From: Episyrphus balteatus
Lineage: Eukaryota > Arthropoda > Insecta > Diptera > Syrphidae
Reading direction: 5' to 3'
Length of the DNA stretch: 64,000 nucleotides
Assembly (NCBI RefSeq): GCF_945859705.1
Contig: NC_079136.1
Span: 124,965,027 to 125,029,026, forward strand
Under the pieces are notes generated by a model that saw only the letters and a list, made by a program, of their open reading frames with translations, had not been told where the DNA came from and did not search any database. Below, in pieces: positions 14,701 to 25,800 of this stretch. Positions within the stretch are counted from its first letter, which is position 1. The number at the start of each line of letters is the position of its first letter. The position numbers and the translations under genes are program-made.

Positions 14701-15390
14701 ACTTGTAGTTTTGTTTTTAGAGAATTTTGAATTTTGCAAGTTTCATAGTGTTTAGACGCTTGGTTAACGAGATATGACGATTTAAACATTTTTAAAAAGT
14801 GATTTTCTCCAAACGTGAATTTTTCAACTCCAATTGAATTGTATGCGAAGGATATCGACTCACAGAGCACAAAAATGTATTTTTTATAAGTTTTGGACTT
14901 GTAGTTTTGTTTTTAGAGAATTTTGAATTTTGCAAGTTTCATAGTGTTTAGACGCTTGGTTAACGAGATATGACGATTTAACCATTTTTAAAAGTGATTT
15001 TCTCCAAACGTGAATTTTTCAACTCCAATCGAATTGTATGCGAAGGATATCGACTCACAGAGCACAAAAATGTATTTTTTATAAGTTTTGGACTTGTAGT
15101 TTTGTTTTTAGAGAATTTTGAATTTTGCAAGTTTCATAGTGTTTAGACGCTTGGTTAACGAGATATGACGATTTAAACATTTTTAAAAGTGATTTTCTCC
15201 AAACGTGAATTTTTCAACTCCAATCGAATTGTATGCGAAGGATATCGACTCACAGAGCACAAAAATGTATTTTTTATAAGTTTTGGACTTGTAGTTTTGT
15301 TTTTAGAGAATTTTGAATTTTGCAAGTTTCATAGTGTTTAGACGCTTGGTTAACGAGATATGACGATTTAAACATTTTTAAAAGTGATTT
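11687..15390 (+). repeat. Satellite subfamily with CAATCG variant and a 585-bp three-mer
   Basis: From 11710 most monomers read CAATCG in place of CAATTG. Interspersed monomers keep CAATTG and have TTCAAACG in place of TCCAAACG, with starts at 11882, 12857, 13442 and 14027. The last three are spaced exactly 585 bp, a three-monomer higher-order repeat (one TTC/CAATTG monomer followed by two TCC/CAATCG monomers). Before 11687 the CAATCG change is nearly absent (one case at about 8994). Confidence 0.85.
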
Positions 15391-16325
15391 TCTCCAAACG
15401 TGAATTTTTCAACTCCAATTGAATTGTATGCGAAGGATATCGACTCACAGAGCACAAAAATGTATTTTTTATAAGTTTTGGACTTGTAGTTTTGTTTTTA
15501 GAGAATTTTGAATTTTGCAAGTTTCATAGTGTTTAGACGCTTGGTTAACGAGATATGACGATTTAAACATTTTTAAAAGTGATTTTCTCCAAACGTGAAT
15601 TTTTCAACTCCAATTGAATTGTATGCGAAGGATATCGACTCACAGAGCACAAAAATGTATTTTTTATAAGTTTTGGACTTGTAGTTTTGTTTTTAGAGAA
15701 TTTTGAATTTTGCAAGTTTCATAGTGTTTAGACGCTTGGTTAACGAGATATGACGATTTTAACATTTTTGAAAGTGATTTTCTTCAAACGTGAATTTTTC
15801 AACTCCAATTGAATTGTATGCGAAGGATATCGACTCACAGAGCACAAAAATGTATTTTTTATAAGTTTTGGACTTGTAGTTTTGTTTTTAGAGAATTTTG
15901 AGTTTTGCAAGTTTCATAGTGTTTAGACGCTTGGTTAACGAGATATGACGATTTAAACATTTTTAAAAGTGATTTTCTCCAAACGTGAATTTTTCAACTC
16001 CAATTGAATTGTATGCGAAGGATATCGACTCACAGAGCACAAAAATGTATTTTTTATAAGTTTTGGACTTGTAGTTTTGTTTTTAGAGAATTTTGAATTT
16101 TGCAAGTTTCATAGTGTTTAGACGCTTGGTTAACGAGATATGACGATTTAAACATTTTTAAAAGTGATTTTCTCCAAACGTGAATTTTTCAACTCCAATT
16201 GAATTGTATGCGAAGGATATCGACTCACAGAGCACAAAAATGTATTTTTTATAAGTTTTGGACTTGTAGTTTTGTTTTTAGAGAATTTTGAATTTTGCAA
16301 GTTTCATAGTGTTTAGACGCTTGGT

Positions 16326-16525
16326 NNNNNNNNNNNNNNNNNNNNNNNNNNNNNNNNNNNNNNNNNNNNNNNNNNNNNNNNNNNNNNNNNNNNNNNNNNN
16401 NNNNNNNNNNNNNNNNNNNNNNNNNNNNNNNNNNNNNNNNNNNNNNNNNNNNNNNNNNNNNNNNNNNNNNNNNNNNNNNNNNNNNNNNNNNNNNNNNNNN
16501 NNNNNNNNNNNNNNNNNNNNNNNNN
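16326..16525. other. Assembly gap of 200 N
   Basis: An uninterrupted run of exactly 200 Ns. The round number suggests a scaffolding placeholder, so the true distance is unknown. Satellite monomers face in opposite directions on its two sides, which makes this join the least certain point of the window. Confidence 0.99.
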
Positions 16526-19500
16526 AAAATTCAAAATTCTCTAAAAACAAAACTACAAGTCCAAAACTTATAAAAAATACATTTTTGTGCTCTGTGAGTC
16601 GATATCCTTCGCATACAATTCAATTGGAGTTGAAAAATTCACGTTTGGAGAAAATCACTTTTAAAAATGTTTAAATCGTCATATCTCGTTAACCAAGCGT
16701 CTAAACACTATGAAACTTGCAAAATTCAAAATTCTCTAAAAACAAAACTACAAGTCCAAAACTTATAAAAAATACATTTTTGTGCTCTGTGAGTCGATAT
16801 CCTTCGCATACAATTCAATTGGAGTTGAAAAATTCACGTTTGGAGAAAATCACTTTTAAAAATGTTTAAATCGTCATATCTCGTTAACCAAGCGTCTAAA
16901 CACTATGAAACTTGCAAAATTCAAAATTCTCTAAAAACAAAACTACAAGTCCAAAACTTATAAAAAATACATTTTTGCGCTCTGTGAGTCGATATCCTTC
17001 ACATACAATTCAATTGGAGTTGAAAAATTCACGTTTGGAGAAAATCACTTTTAAAAATGTTTAAATCGTCATATCTCGTTAACCAAGCGTCTAAACACTA
17101 TGAAACTTGCAAAATTCAAAATTCTCTAAAAACAAAACTACAAGTCCAAAACTTATAAAAAATGTATTTTTGTGCTCTGTGAGTCGATATCCTTCGCATA
17201 CAATTCAATTGGAGTTGAAAAATTCACGTTTGGAGAAAATCACTTTTAAAAATGTTTAAATCGTCATATCTCGTTAACCAAGCGTCTAAACACTATGAAA
17301 CTTGCAAAATTCAAAATTCTCTAAAAACAAAACTACAAGTCCAAAACTTATAAAAAATGTATTTTTGTGCTCTGTGAGTCGATATCCTTCGCATACAATT
17401 CAATTGGAGTTGAAAAATTCACGTTTGGAGAAAATCACTTTTAAAAATGTTTAAATCGTCATATCTTGTTAACCAAGCGTCTAAACACTATGAAACTTGC
17501 AAAATTCAAAATTCTCTAAAAACAAAACTACAAGTCCAAAACTTATAAAAAATACATTTTTGTGCTCTGTGAGTCGATATCCTTCACATACAATTCAATT
17601 GGAGTTGAAAAATTCACGTTTGGAGAAAATCACTTTTAAAAATGTTTAAATCGTCATATCTCGTTAACCAAGCGTCTAAACACTATGAAACTTGCAAAAT
17701 TCAAAATTCTCTAAAAACAAAACTACAAGTCCAAAACTTATAAAAAATACATTTTTGTGCTCTGTGAGTCGATATCCTTCGCATACAATTCAATTGGAGT
17801 TGAAAAATTCACGTTTGGAGAAAATCACTTTTAAAAATGTTTAAATCGTCATATCTCGTTAACCAAGCGTCTAAACACTATGAAACTTGCAAAATTCAAA
17901 ATTCTCTAAAAACAAAACTACAAGTCCAAAACTTATAAAAAATACATTTTTGTGCTCTGTGAGTCGATATCCTTCGCATACAATTCAATTGGAGTTGAAA
18001 AATTCACGTTTGGAGAAAATCACTTTTAAAAATGTTTAAATCGTCATATCTCGTTAACCAAGCGTCTAAACACTATGAAACTTGCAAAATTCAAAATTCT
18101 CTAAAAACAAAACTACAAGTCCAAAACTTATAAAAAATACATTTTTGTGCTCTGTGAGTCGATATCCTTCGCATACAATTCAATTGGAGTTGAAAAATTC
18201 ACGTTTGGAGAAAATCACTTTTAAAAATGTTTAAATCGTCATATCTCGTTAACCAAGCGTCTAAACACTATGAAACTTGCAAAATTCAAAATTCTCTAAA
18301 AACAAAACTACAAGTCCAAAACTTATAAAAAATACATTTTTGTGCTCTGTGAGTCGATATCCTTCGCATACAATTCAATTGGAGTTGAAAAATTCACGTT
18401 TGGAGAAAATCACTTTTAAAAATGTTTAAATCGTCATATCTCGTTAACCAAGCGTCTAAACACTATGAAACTTGCAAAATTCAAAATTCTCTAAAAACAA
18501 AACTACAAGTCCAAAACTTATAAAAAATACATTTTTGTGCTCTGTGAGTCGATATAATTCGCATACAATTTAATTGGAGTTAGACGCTTGTCTAAACACT
18601 ATGAAACTTGCAAAATTCAAAATTCTCTAAAAACAAAACTACAAGTCCAAAACTTATAAAAAATACATTTTTGTGCTCTGTGAGTCGATATCCTTCGCAT
18701 ACAATTCAATTGGAGTTGAAAAATTCACGTTTGGAGAAAATCACTTTTAAAAATGTTTAAATCGTCATATCTCGTTAACAAAGCGTCTAAACACTATGAA
18801 ACTTGCAAAATTCAAAATTCTCTAAAAACAAAACTACAAGTCCAAAACTTATAAAAAATACATTTTTGTGCTCTGTGAGTCGATATCCTTCGCATACAAT
18901 TCAATTGGAGTTGAAAAATTCACGTTTGGAGAAAATCACTTTTAAAAATGTTTAAATCGTCATATCTCGTTAACAAAGCGTCTAAACACTATGAAACTTG
19001 CAAAATTCAAAATTCTCTAAAAACAAAACTACAAGTCCAAAACTTATAAAAAATACATTTTTGTGCTCTGTGAGTCGATATCCTTCGCATACAATTCAAT
19101 TTTAGTTGAAAAATTCACGTTTGGAGAAAATCACTTTTAAAAATGTTTAAATCGTCATATCTCGTTAACCAAGCGTCTAAACACTATGAAACTTGCAAAA
19201 TTCAAAATTCTCTAAAAACAAAACTACAAGTCCAAAACTTATAAAAAATACATTTTTGTGCTCTGTGAGTCGATATCCTTCGCATACAATTCAATTGGAG
19301 TTGAAAAATTCACGTTTGGAGAAAATCACTTTTAAAAATGTTTAAATCGTCATATCTCGTTAACCAAGCGTCTAAACACTATGAAACTTGCAAAATTCAA
19401 AATTCTCTAAAAACAAAACTACAAGTCCAAAACTTATAAAAAATACATTTTTGTGCTCTGTGAGTCGATATCCTTCGCATACAATTCAATTGGAGTTGAA

Positions 19501-22500
19501 AAATTCACGTTTGGAGAAAATCACTTTTAAAAATGTTTAAATCGTCATATCTCGTTAACCAAGCGTCTAAACACTATGAAACTTGCAAAATTCAAAATTC
19601 TCTAAAAACAAAACTACAAGTCCAAAACTTATAAAAAATACATTTTTGTGCTCTGTGAGTTGATATCCTTCGCATACAATTCAATTGGAGTTGAAAAATT
19701 CACGTTTGGAGAAAATCACTTTTAAAAATGTTTAAATCGTCATATCTCGTTAACCAAGCGTCTAAACACTATGAAACTTGCAAAATTCAAAATTCTCTAA
19801 AAACAAAACTACAAGTCCAAAACTTATAAAAAATACATTTTTGTGCTCTGTGAGTCGATATCCTTCACATACAATTCAATTGGAGTTGAAAAATTCACGT
19901 TTGGAGAAAATCACTTTTAAAAATGTTTAAATCGTCATATCTCGTTAACCAAGCGTCTAAACACTATGAAACTTGCAAAATTCAAAATTCTCTAAAAACA
20001 AAACTACAAGTCCAAAACTTATAAAAAATGCATTTTTGTGCTCTGTGAGTCGATATCCTTCGCATACAATTCAATTGGAGTTGAAAAATTCACGTTTGGA
20101 GAAAATCACTTTTAAAAATGTTTAAATCGTCATATCTCGTTAACCAAGCGTCTAAACACTATGAAACTTGCAAAATTCAAAATTCTCTAAAAACAAAACT
20201 ACAAGTCCAAAACTTATAAAAAATACATTTTTGTGCTCTGTGAGTCGATATCCTTCGCATACAATTCAATTGGAGTTGAAAAATTCACGTTTGGAGAAAA
20301 TCACTTTTAAAAATGTTTAAATCGTCATATCTCGTTAACCAAGCGTCTAAACACTATGAAACTTGCAAAATTCAAAATTCTCTAAAAACAAAACTACAAG
20401 TCCAAAACTTATAAAAAATACATTTTTGTGCTCTGTGAGTCGATATCCTTCGCATACAATTCAATTGGAGTTGAAAAATTCACGTTTGGAGAAAATCACT
20501 TTTAAAAATGTTTAAATCGTCATATCTCGTTAACCAAGCGTCTAAACACTATGAAACTTGCAAAATTCAAAATTCTCTAAAAACAAAACTACAAGTCCAA
20601 AACTTATAAAAAATGCATTTTTGTGCTCTGTGAGTCGATATCCTTCGCATACAATTCAATTGGAGTTGAAAAATTCACGTTTGGAGAAAATCACTTTAAA
20701 AAATGTTTAAATCGTCATATCTCGTTAACCAAGCGTCTAAACACTATGAAACTTGCAAAATTCAAAATTCTCTAAAAACAAACCTACAAGTCCAAAACTT
20801 ATAAAAAATACATTTTTGTGCTCTGTGAGTCGATATCCTTCACATACAATTCAATTGGAGTTGAAAAATTCACGTTTGGAGAAAATCACTTTTAAAAATG
20901 TTTAAATCGTCATATCTCGTTAACCAAGCGTCTAAACACTATGAAACTTGCAAAATTCAAAATTCTCTAAAAACAAAACTACAAGTCCAAAACTTATAAA
21001 AAATGTATTTTTGTGCTCTGTGAGTCGATATCCTTCGCATACAATTCAATTGGAGTTGAAAAATTCACGTTTGGAGAAAATCACTTTTAAAAATGTTTAA
21101 ATCGTCATATCTCGTTAACCAAGCGTCTAAACACTATGAAACTTGCAAAATTCAAAATTCTCTAAAAACAAAACTACAAGTCCAAAACTTATAAAAAATG
21201 TATTTTTGTGCTCTGTGAGTCGATATCCTTCGCATACAATTCAATTGGAGTTGAAAAATTCACGTTTGGAGAAAATCACTTTTAAAAATGTTTAAATCGT
21301 CATATCTTGTTAACCAAGCGTCTAAACACTATGAAACTTGCAAAATTCAAAATTCTCTAAAAACAAAACTACAAGTCCAAAACTTATAAAAAATACATTT
21401 TTGTGCTCTGTGAGTCGATATCCTTCACATACAATTCAATTGGAGTTGAAAAATTCACGTTTGGAGAAAATCACTTTTAAAAATGTTTAAATCGTCATAT
21501 CTCGTTAACCAAGCGTCTAAACACTATGAAACTTGCAAAATTCAAAATTCTCTAAAAACAAAACTACAAGTCCAAAACTTATAAAAAATACATTTTTGTG
21601 CTCTGTGAGTCGATATCCTTCGCATACAATTCAATTGGAGTTGAAAAATTCACGTTTGGAGAAAATCACTTTTAAAAATGTTTAAATCGTCATATCTCGT
21701 TAACCAAGCGTCTAAACACTATGAAACTTGCAAAATTCAAAATTCTCTAAAAACAAAACTACAAGTCCAAAACTTATAAAAAATACATTTTTGTGCTCTG
21801 TGAGTCGATATCCTTCGCATACAATTCAATTGGAGTTGAAAAATTCACGTTTGGAGAAAATCACTTTTAAAAATGTTTAAATCGTCATATCTCGTTAACC
21901 AAGCGTCTAAACACTATGAAACTTGCAAAATTCAAAATTCTCTAAAAACAAAACTACAAGTCCAAAACTTATAAAAAATGTATTTTTGTGCTCTGTGAGT
22001 CGATATCCTTCGCATACAATTCAATTGGAGTTGAAAAATTCACGTTTGGAGAAAATCACTTTTAAAAATGTTTAAATCGTCATATCTCGTTAACCAAGCG
22101 TCTAAACACTATGAAACTTGCAAAATTCAAAATTCTCTAAAAACAAAACTACAAGTCCAAAACTTATAAAAAATACATTTTTGTGCTCTGTGAGTCGATA
22201 TCCTTCACATACAATTCAATTGGAGTTGAAAAATTCACGTTTGGAGAAAATCACTTTTAAAAATGTTTAAATCGTCATATCTCGTTAACCAAGCGTCTAA
22301 ACACTATGAAACTTGCAAAATTCAAAATTCTCTAAAAACAAAACTACAAGTCCAAAACTTATAAAAAATGTATTTTTGTGCTCTGTGAGTCGATATCCTT
22401 CGCATACAATTCAATTGGAGTTGAAAAATTCACGTTTGGAGAAAATCACTTTTAAAAATGTTTAAATCGTCATATCTCGTTAACCAAGCGTCTAAACACT

Positions 22501-22953
22501 ATGAAACTTGCAAAATTCAAAATTCTCTAAAAACAAAACTACAAGTCCAAAACTTATAAAAAATGTATTTTTGTGCTCTGTGAGTCGATATCCTTCGCAT
22601 ACAATTCAATTGGAGTTGAAAAATTCACGTTTGGAGAAAATCACTTTTAAAAATGTTTAAATCGTCATATCTTGTTAACCAAGCGTCTAAACACTATGAA
22701 ACTTGCAAAATTCAAAATTCTCTAAAAACAAAACTACAAGTCCAAAACTTATAAAAAATACATTTTTGTGCTCTGTGAGTCGATATCCTTCACATACAAT
22801 TCAATTGGAGTTGAAAAATTCACGTTTGGAGAAAATCACTTTTAAAAATGTTTAAATCGTCATATCTCGTTAACCAAGCGTCTAAACACTATGAAACTTG
22901 CAAAATTCAAAATTCTCTAAAAACAAAACTACAAGTCCAAAACTTATAAAAAA
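16526..22953 (-). repeat. 195-bp satellite array, inverted orientation, segment 1
   Basis: About 33 monomers, the reverse complement of those before the gap (reading AAAATTCAAAATTCTC, then CTTATAAAAAATACAT). A recurring three-monomer haplotype has two AATGTATTTTTG monomers, a CATATCTTGTT change in the second, then a CTTCACATAC monomer. It is seen near 17160-17590, 21000-21430 and 22365-22795. The array ends in the A tract after CTTAT at 22953, where the Z element begins. Confidence 0.98.
18540..18605 (-). repeat. Shortened satellite monomer with fold-back junction
   Basis: GGAGTT is followed by AGACGCTTG and then TCTAAACAC, so about 70 bp of the monomer is replaced by nine bases that are the reverse complement of CAAGCGTCT, the sequence normally found just upstream of TAAACAC. 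A short deletion plus inverted copy of this kind fits template switching during replication. The same junction recurs near 32220 and 35476. Confidence 0.8.
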
Positions 22954-22955
22954 AA

Positions 22956-23291
22956 GAGTGTGTGTACACATGTACACGCGACTGAAGTTATACTTCTCAT
23001 TCAGTATATGTAAATGAATTTCATTTGATATTTTTAATTTCTATTATTAAATTAATTAATCCACACATCGTTTTTTTACATTTTTATCAAGTGAACAATA
23101 AATTAATTCTTTCATCCTCCTTGCGTCCATGTAGTTTTCAATTTATTCTGTGAAATTTACACATGTTGTGCGGTTCAGAACGTACGGTATATGCTTAACG
23201 AAACTAAAAGAATTGCGCATAAAATGTGCGATATGGTAATTTTATGAGAATTGTGTGTGCTTCAGCACTAGTAGTTGCAATATGCAACTTG
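22956..23291 (+). mobile_element. Left arm of Z (outer copy, block A)
   Basis: Starts with a short hairpin, GTGTAC-ACAT-GTACAC (22962-22977), followed by the GAAGTTATACTTCT motif (22984-22997), which is itself a GAAGT/ACTTC hairpin. The rest is AT-rich non-coding sequence. It ends at GCAACTTG (23284-23291), the left copy of the hAT target duplication. Near-identical arms occur at 25449-25788 and 39461-39796. Confidence 0.85.
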
Positions 23292-23302
23292 CAGGGTTGC
23301 TA

Positions 23303-23474
23303 CAAAGCTCAAAAGTGAGCTCAGCTCACAGCTCAGCTCACATTTTGAGCTAGCTGACTTTTGAGCTATGTACCGTAGCTCAGCTCATTTGAGCTGAGCT
23401 GAAAGTGAGATGAGCTGATGGTTGAGCTGAGCTGTTGGGTGAGCTAAAGTAAAGTGAGCTGAGCTGAGCTGTGA
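23303..23474 (+). repeat. GAGCT-rich left subterminal arm of the hAT-like element
   Basis: Dense runs of GAGCTGAGCT, AGCTCAGCTC and related words. It is the inverted partner of the arm at 28283-28374: reading in from either end gives AGCTCA-rich sequence, a GAGCTA-GTACC-TAGCT core (here GTACCG) and CAGCTCATTTGAGCTGAGCTGAAA-like sequence. hAT transposases are known to bind short subterminal motifs repeated near both ends, and GAGCT words could serve that role (inference). Confidence 0.8.
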
Positions 23475-23654
23475 GGGTGAGAGGATACATTGATTTTTAT
23501 TTGGAAAGTATAATGAAATATGAAGATATTTTAAACTTTTATAAAACACTATAGCTCAAGATGTTTGGTTCTAGATATTAATGGAATTATTTTAAGACAT
23601 GGATATTTTTATAAATAAAACAGATAATTTTTCGTGATCTTTCTCTTGGTTTTT
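23475..23654 (+). other. Interior spacer of the hAT-like element, no gene
   Basis: AT-rich sequence between the GAGCT arm and the piggyBac insertion. It is repeated with few changes at 25967-26146 and 39983-40165. No open frame of note, no RNA gene and no recognisable motif was seen. Confidence 0.7.
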
Positions 23655-23658
23655 TTAA

Positions 23659-24702
23659 CCCTAGAAAGATAATCATAATATACGTCTCAGAGACGTATGA
23701 TTCTAAAAAAGATTTTTGGTCTTATGTTAACACTTTTTGTCATATTTATATTTATTTAACTCTATTTAAATATATCTATTTATTTAATTCGTTAAATACT
23801 AACGTTACATCTTAATACTAAATTTATAAACTAAAAAAAGAAAAAAAAATATTAAATACAATATTATAAATAGGTATGTACATTAAAATTGTGCATTAAA
23901 AAAACTTTGTTTGAAACTCTTACTCTTAAAATTAACATTAAATGAAGAAATTATAAAATAGTATCTGTTGAAGACTGAAATCAGTTGATTTAAGGGACTA
24001 TTTACACCATAATTTGTTCTGCTAAATATTGGACTTAAAATAATTTGTCTGCGTAAATTAGCTTGACTGTAGCAGAAATTAAGACGATCCAGAGCTGATG
24101 GAGATGTTATTGACCCATTTATTAATTTTAAAATAAAACATAACTGTAAATATTGTCTATGGCACGATAATAACGGAAGATTGATTAACCTCAATCTATT
24201 TGCGTACGGGGGAAGTGTATATCTTGGAGACCACGGGAGAAAACGTAGACAAAAACGCATGAACCTTCTTTGGATGCTCTCAAGGCGGTCTATGTGAACT
24301 GTGTAGTATGGTGCCCATATTACACAGCCGTATTCTAGAACTGGTCTCACAAAAGACACATAAAGTAGTTTTACGACGTAAGGATCCTGGAACTCACGAG
24401 CAAATCGTTTAATAAATCCTAAAATTCTATTTGCTTTTTTTACGATATAATTGTAGTGATCAATGAAAGCCAGTTTTTGGTCAAGAATAATTCCGAGGTC
24501 GGAAAAGAGGGATAATTTATCCAGTGGGAATGTGTCCAACGTATAGTCATATGTCACAAAGTTCTCTTATACTTAGATTATTTTAAAGAAGTGATATAAT
24601 AAATCAAATCAATTTAACAAAAACTCAGAAATTTGAATTGAATTAGATAAAACAGTTCTTTACACGCCATACGTCTTACAGACGTAGATTATCTTTCTAG
24701 GG
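23659..24702 (+). mobile_element. piggyBac-like element, long copy with retroelement insert
   Basis: Flanked by TTAA at 23655-23658 and 24703-24706. The termini are 16-bp perfect inverted repeats, CCCTAGAAAGATAATC at the left and its reverse complement at the right. Each is followed by a hairpin, TACGTCT-CAG-AGACGTA on the left and TACGTCT-TAC-AGACGTA on the right. TTAA targeting and CCCTAGAAAGATA ends are diagnostic of the piggyBac family. There is no piggyBac transposase. The 1044-bp length is explained by a 233-bp MITE (copy at 40170-40402) plus about 0.8 kb of non-LTR retrotransposon. Confidence 0.93.
23883..24566 (-). pseudogene. Jockey-like non-LTR reverse transcriptase, C-terminal remnant
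   Basis: An open frame of about 228 codons on the minus strand ending with TAA at 23883. It matches the part of jockey/CR1-type reverse transcriptases downstream of the catalytic YADD box. Numbering from the GTG codon at 24557-24555, DLGIILDQKLAF lies at residues 20-31, LYVSFVRPVLEYGCVIW at 65-81 and IDRLESIQRRFMRF at 89-102. The polymerase catalytic motifs and endonuclease are missing. No credible start codon exists: the frame runs to a TAA at 24567-24569, at the junction with the host MITE. That is the expected look of a 5'-truncated LINE insertion, with A/T-rich 3' sequence continuing to about 23766. Not functional as it stands. Confidence 0.88.
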
Positions 24703-24706
24703 TTAA

Positions 24707-24773
24707 TAGTAAATATATTTCTATTTTTTTAGTAAAATATTTCTTTTTTTATCATAAAAAAAAAATCAGGTAC
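24707..24773 (+). other. Spacer between piggyBac insertion and 477-bp units
   Basis: T- and A-rich sequence (TAGTAAATATATTTC and following), also present at 26151-26219 and 40407-40471. It shows that the flanks of the piggyBac site are the same sequence in all three copies. Confidence 0.7.
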
Positions 24774-25448
24774 AATCCGGTTTTACGACTTTTTTCAAAA
24801 TTCCGAGAAAATCCCGTTTGAATGTTGGGGTAAATTTTTTTTTTTCGAAAAATCCCCGAATCTTTGAACGCTCCTGGAAGCTAAACCGCTTGAGAGCAAT
24901 TTTTAAGAGTGGTGCCAAATGATAGCTTGTGTCATGGGCCTACGCTTTGCACATTATCAGATTTTTAAAAAATCGCCTTCCATGTTAAACCGCCACATCA
25001 TGCCTTTTTTTTCAGAATCGTGTCTATTTTTTTTTTACTTTTAAGTTCTCCCGGTTTGAGAACGCGTGGACCTACAGGGATGGGAGTTGTACCCAAATGT
25101 AGGTTAGAGTCCCCGCTACCTTTTGGCATCAAAAAATTTATTTTCATTTTCTTCAAAATTCCGCGATATAGGCTTTGGAACGCTTTGATCTAGAGACAGG
25201 GGAGTGGTGCCATATGAAAGCTTATATTCTCAGCTACCCGAAAGTGGTATAATCCGGTTTTCCGATTTTTTTCAAAATTCCGAGAAAATCGTGTTTGAAA
25301 GTTGGGGTAAATTTTTTTTTCGAAAAATCCCCGAATCTTTGAACGCTCCTGGAAGCTAAGCCGTTTGAGAGCAATTTTTGGGAGTGATGCCAAATGATAG
25401 CTTGTGTCATGGGCCTACGTTTTGCACATTGTCAGATTTTTAAAAAAA
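24774..25448 (+). repeat. 477-bp tandem units of the outer hAT-like element (block A)
   Basis: Units start at AATCCGGTTT: 24774 and 25251, spacing 477. The second is cut at its A tract (25442-25448) by the inner Z and continues at 28061. Each unit looks like diverged head-to-tail subunits: GTGCCAAATGATAGCTT near 24909 and GTGCCATATGAAAGCTT near 25206 are related words, each preceded by a GAACGCT-type segment. Short open frames on both strands are broken by homopolymer length changes between copies, so coding is unlikely. Confidence 0.88.
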
Positions 25449-25800
25449 GAGTGTGTGTACACATGTACACGCGACTGAAGTTATACTTCTCATTCAGTAT
25501 ACATATATAAATGAATTTCATTTGATATTTTTAATTTCTATTATTAAATTATTTAATCCACACTTCGTTTTTTTACATTTTTATCAAGTGAACAATAAAT
25601 TAATTCTTTCATCCTCCTTGCGTCCATGTAGTTTTCAATTTAATCTGTGAAATTTACTCATGTTGTGCGGTTCAGAACGTACGGTATATGCTTAACGAAA
25701 GTAAACAAATTGCGCATAAAATATGCTATATGGTAATTTTATGAGGATTGTGTGTGCTTCAGCACTAGTAGTAGCAATATGCAACTTGCAGGGTTGCTAC

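Larger units (their letters stand above)
1..16325 (+). repeat. 195-bp satellite array, left arm (forward orientation)
   Basis: About 84 head-to-tail monomers of 195 bp. The landmark TCCAAACGTG recurs at 1, 196, 391 and 586, so four monomers span exactly 780 bases. Copies differ by a few substitutions. Recurrent variants are GCGAAGG/GTGAAGG, CATAGTGTTTAG/CATAGTGCTTAG, GAATTTTG/GAAGTTTG and CAATTG/CAATCG. No copy is coding: the monomer has stops in all frames, and the few open stretches arise from single-base changes. The length, AT richness and homogeneity are typical of pericentromeric or centromeric satellites, but nothing in the sequence proves that location. The strand label is a convention defined by this array. 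Confidence 0.98.

Noticed and set aside
14688..14870. Open frame in the forward satellite array, minus strand
   Set aside because: Produced by a single extra A in one monomer at about 14797, which shifts the frame. No gene features.
1..16325. CRISPR-like regular array
   Set aside because: The whole 195-bp period is conserved, with no short repeat alternating with unique spacers.
16278..16674. Open frames spanning the gap
   Set aside because: They exist only because Ns contain no stop codon.
22956..23291. SINE or retroposon identity for Z, based on the adjacent A tract
   Set aside because: The A tract belongs to the target in each case (satellite or 477-bp unit). No tRNA-like or other pol III promoter boxes were recognised in either arm.
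23883..24557. Intact reverse transcriptase gene with a GTG start
   Set aside because: The frame continues upstream of the GTG to a stop at the insertion junction, and the catalytic part is missing. It is a truncated remnant, not a gene with an alternative start.
25190..25393. Minus-strand open frames in the 477-bp units
   Set aside because: They overlap open frames on the other strand, vary in length through homopolymer changes and resemble no known family. They are by-products of tandem units.
25453..25650. Open frame at the left end of the inner Z
   Set aside because: Lies over terminal hairpin and AT-rich arm sequence. The equivalent arms at 22956 and 39461 differ by a 4-base change (GTATATGTAAATG versus GTATACATATATAAATG) that destroys the frame.
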